A stretch of DNA of 9,008 bases from Lachnospiraceae bacterium (GTDB taxonomy: Bacteria > Bacillota > Clostridia > Lachnospirales > Lachnospiraceae): contig JAIKXK010000031.1 in NCBI GenBank assembly GCA_024684155.1, forward strand, positions 1-9,008, given 5' to 3'. Below are positions 8,405-9,008 of the stretch, in pieces. The position numbers and the translations under genes are program-made. The notes below the pieces were generated by a model. It worked only from the letters and a program-made list of their open reading frames with translations. It had not been told where the DNA came from and ran no database searches. Every line of letters begins with the position of its first letter. Positions within the stretch are counted from its first letter, which is position 1.

Positions 8405-8612
8405 ACTCTGAAATCTTGTTTATTGTTACCACATCCTGAATTGTACAGTCTAACTTTTCACATATTCGTAAAACAATAGAAAGAGAAACAGGCTCATTTC
8501 TATTCATTTTTGACAATGTGCTCGTACTTATTCCAGTCATTTTGCAAAGCTCACCTTTTTTAACGCCTTTATCAATAAGTGTTTTCCATAGGTTATTATA
8601 ATTTAAGAACAT
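8403..8612 (-). CDS. Small Cro/C1-type (XRE) HTH regulator heading the dpt operon
   Basis: The 69-residue protein is almost entirely one helix-turn-helix domain. The first helix is NLWKTLIDKG (7-16), helix 2 KKGELCKMTG (18-27) and recognition helix STSTLSKMNR (29-38). They are followed by the family-typical helix SLSIVLRICEKLDCTIQDVV (43-62). No sensor or dimerisation domain is attached. It resembles the short XRE proteins that control restriction-modification and other defence operons. The gene is first in the operon, directly behind a sigma-A promoter, with AGGAGG 6 nt before its ATG, and its stop is 8 nt from the preferred dptF start. I infer autoregulation and timing of the restriction genes. 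A role as activator rather than repressor cannot be decided from sequence. Confidence 0.88.
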   Translation of the reverse strand: MFLNYNNLWKTLIDKGVKKGELCKMTGISTSTLSKMNRNEPVSLSIVLRICEKLDCTIQDVVTINKISE

Positions 8613-8618
8613 ATAAAA

Positions 8619-8624
8619 CCTCCT
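8619..8624 (-). promoter_or_regulatory. Consensus ribosome binding site of the HTH gene
   Basis: AGGAGG, a perfect anti-Shine-Dalgarno match, lies 6 nt before the ATG at 8612. It is the strongest site in the operon, so the regulator is probably translated more efficiently than dptF, dptG and dptH, which have weaker sites. Confidence 0.85.
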
Positions 8625-8654
8625 AATTGCGCTATTTTACTGAATTGTACTTAA

Positions 8655-8688
8655 ATTATATTATAAAACTATACGTTTTTAGGGGCAA
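8655..8688 (-). promoter_or_regulatory. Sigma-A-type promoter of the dpt operon
   Basis: On the minus strand TTGCCC (8683-8688) is followed, after exactly 17 bp, by TATAAT (8660-8665), a perfect -10 box. A second TATAAT (8655-8660) overlaps it by one base. Transcription would begin around 8648-8653, giving a leader of roughly 40 nt before the HTH gene. The -10 region lies in an 11 bp perfect palindrome (TTATA-T-TATAA, 8656-8666). This is a possible operator for the HTH protein, although a palindrome of A and T in an AT-rich region can be chance. Confidence 0.7.
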
Positions 8689-8768
8689 TGCTATTTTTCG
8701 ATTTTGCGTGACTTTTCGGTCGTTTTTAAAGGATATTTTTAATATTAAAATACAGATGTTTTATTTCA
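8689..8768. other. Intergenic stretch with no recognised element
   Basis: This AT-rich stretch between the promoter and the short repeats contains no credible gene, RNA or hairpin that I can support. A plus-strand open frame spanning 8627-8902 crosses the promoter, repeats and hairpin; its lack of a ribosome binding site and odd composition argue against coding. Confidence 0.6.
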
Positions 8769-8803
8769 ATTCAGCGATTCAGCGATTCAGCGATTCAGCG
8801 ATT
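8769..8803. repeat. Tandem octamer repeat ATTCAGCG x4
   Basis: Four exact head-to-tail copies of ATTCAGCG (8769-8800) are followed by a partial ATT. On the minus strand the unit reads CGCTGAAT. The array lies about 80 bp upstream of the -35 box. The unit length is not a multiple of three, so it is not a coding repeat. It could be a slippage-prone tract or a set of protein sites spaced eight bases apart. Confidence 0.93.
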
Positions 8804-8837
8804 TCAAACCGACACTATACCGACATTCAAACCGACA
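8803..8837. repeat. Three spaced copies of ACCGACA, two within a longer repeat TTCAAACCGACA
   Basis: ACCGACA occurs at 8808-8814, 8819-8825 and 8831-8837, with starts 11 and 12 bp apart, close to one helical turn. The first and third copies are extended to the identical 12-mer TTCAAACCGACA (8803-8814, 8826-8837). Same-face spacing of direct repeats suggests cooperative protein binding (operator- or iteron-like). No partner protein can be assigned. Confidence 0.8.
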
Positions 8838-8850
8838 ATTTTCAGAAAAT

Positions 8851-8922
8851 AACAAACCCGCCCAGGAACGTCAATCACCAGAGCAATCTTCTCTGTCATT
8901 GACATTCCCGGACGGGTTCGTT
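8851..8922 (-). terminator. Long hairpin, fully paired as minus-strand RNA; probable terminator of the upstream gene
   Basis: Arms 8851-8875 and 8898-8922 form a 25 bp stem. In DNA four positions mismatch (A/C type), but in minus-strand RNA all four become G-U wobbles, so the stem has no unpaired base. A small internal loop follows, then a 5 bp inner stem (8879-8883 with 8891-8895) and a 7 nt loop. On the minus strand the stem ends in GGGCGGG followed by a U-rich run (UUUGUUAUUUU), as in an intrinsic terminator. It would separate an upstream minus-strand gene from the dpt promoter. The stem is longer than usual, so a mobile-element end or structured RNA is possible. Confidence 0.65.
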
Positions 8923-8938
8923 TTATGTTAGTCAAGGC

Positions 8939-8961
8939 CACTTAAGGATAAGTGTCCTTAA
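8939..8961. repeat. Two overlapping short inverted repeats
   Basis: TTAAGGA (8942-8948) pairs with TCCTTAA (8955-8961) around a 6 nt loop. CACTTA (8939-8944) pairs with TAAGTG (8949-8954) around a 4 nt loop. The two hairpins share bases and exclude each other. They could be alternative RNA structures or a DNA-binding site. The overlap makes coincidence less likely but does not give a function. Confidence 0.6.
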
Positions 8962-9007
8962 TCCAATATTCATTTTTTGTCGACCTAGGGGATTCTATAG
9001 CTACTAA
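8942..9007 (-). CDS. Possible C-terminal tail of an upstream minus-strand gene (partial)
   Basis: One minus-strand frame is open from the window edge for 21 codons and ends in TAA at 8942-8944; its last residues read NEYWIKDTYP. The other two frames close or look non-coding. The stop lies about 20 nt before the long hairpin, the normal place for a terminator. I do not recognise the family, and 21 open codons are weak evidence by themselves. Confidence 0.3.
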   Translation of the reverse strand, partial: LVAIESPRSTKNEYWIKDTYP

Positions 9008-9008
9008 A

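Noticed and set aside
8769..8837. CRISPR array
   Set aside because: Units of 7-8 bases, with no spacers or spacers of only 4-5 bases, cannot be a CRISPR array, and there are no cas genes.
8627..8902. 91-codon plus-strand open frame divergent from the regulator
   Set aside because: It runs across the promoter, both short-repeat arrays and the hairpin, has no Shine-Dalgarno, and its translation is low in complexity where it crosses the octamers.
8851..8961. Group II intron 3' end or riboswitch
   Set aside because: I find no domain V-like element, no intron-encoded protein and no known aptamer core; the hairpin is adequately explained as a terminator-like structure.
8978..8992. Adjacent SalI and AvrII-like hexamers as a vector polylinker remnant
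   Set aside because: Two palindromic hexamers can occur by chance, no further cloning sites follow, and the surrounding sequence has the same AT-rich character.

Overview
The window carries the restriction half of a DNA phosphorothioation (Dnd/Dpt) defence system. All recognisable genes lie on the minus strand, so they read right to left: a small Cro/C1-type HTH regulator, then dptF, dptG and dptH. The DNA is AT-rich, Shine-Dalgarno sites are strong and purine-rich (AGGAGG), codon use is A/T-ending, and the promoter is a textbook sigma-A type. This suggests a low-GC Firmicute, perhaps a gut or rumen clostridium. That placement is inference, since no marker gene is present.

Layout, right to left. 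About 8942-9008 may hold the last codons of an upstream minus-strand gene. A long hairpin at 8851-8922 follows; it is perfectly paired as minus-strand RNA and is a probable terminator. Next come two families of short direct repeats (8769-8837), a quiet AT-rich stretch, and a promoter with a 17 bp spacer (8655-8688). The regulator (8403-8612) leads the operon. dptF (6673-8394), dptG (5267-6670) and dptH (40-5286) follow, with gaps of a few bases or overlaps, so they form one tightly packed and probably translationally coupled operon.

How the genes work together. In characterised systems DndBCDE places sulfur in the DNA backbone and DptFGH (also called DndFGH) attacks DNA lacking the mark. DptF is a P-loop ATPase. 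DptG is a partner with no clear enzymatic motif but a winged-helix-like tail. DptH is a very large protein with a C-terminal HerA/VirB4-like ATPase, preceded by a D...EVK signature that I read as a probable PD-(D/E)xK nuclease-like fold. The HTH protein probably times expression, like control proteins of restriction-modification systems. No dnd modification gene is visible, so it must lie outside the window.

The left end is abnormal. Bases 1-91 are an exact reverse complement of 159-249, so dptH runs into its own antisense copy and the last 16 codons of its open frame are not genuine protein. This is most likely a fold-back artefact at a contig end. A true inverted duplication that breaks dptH is the less likely alternative.
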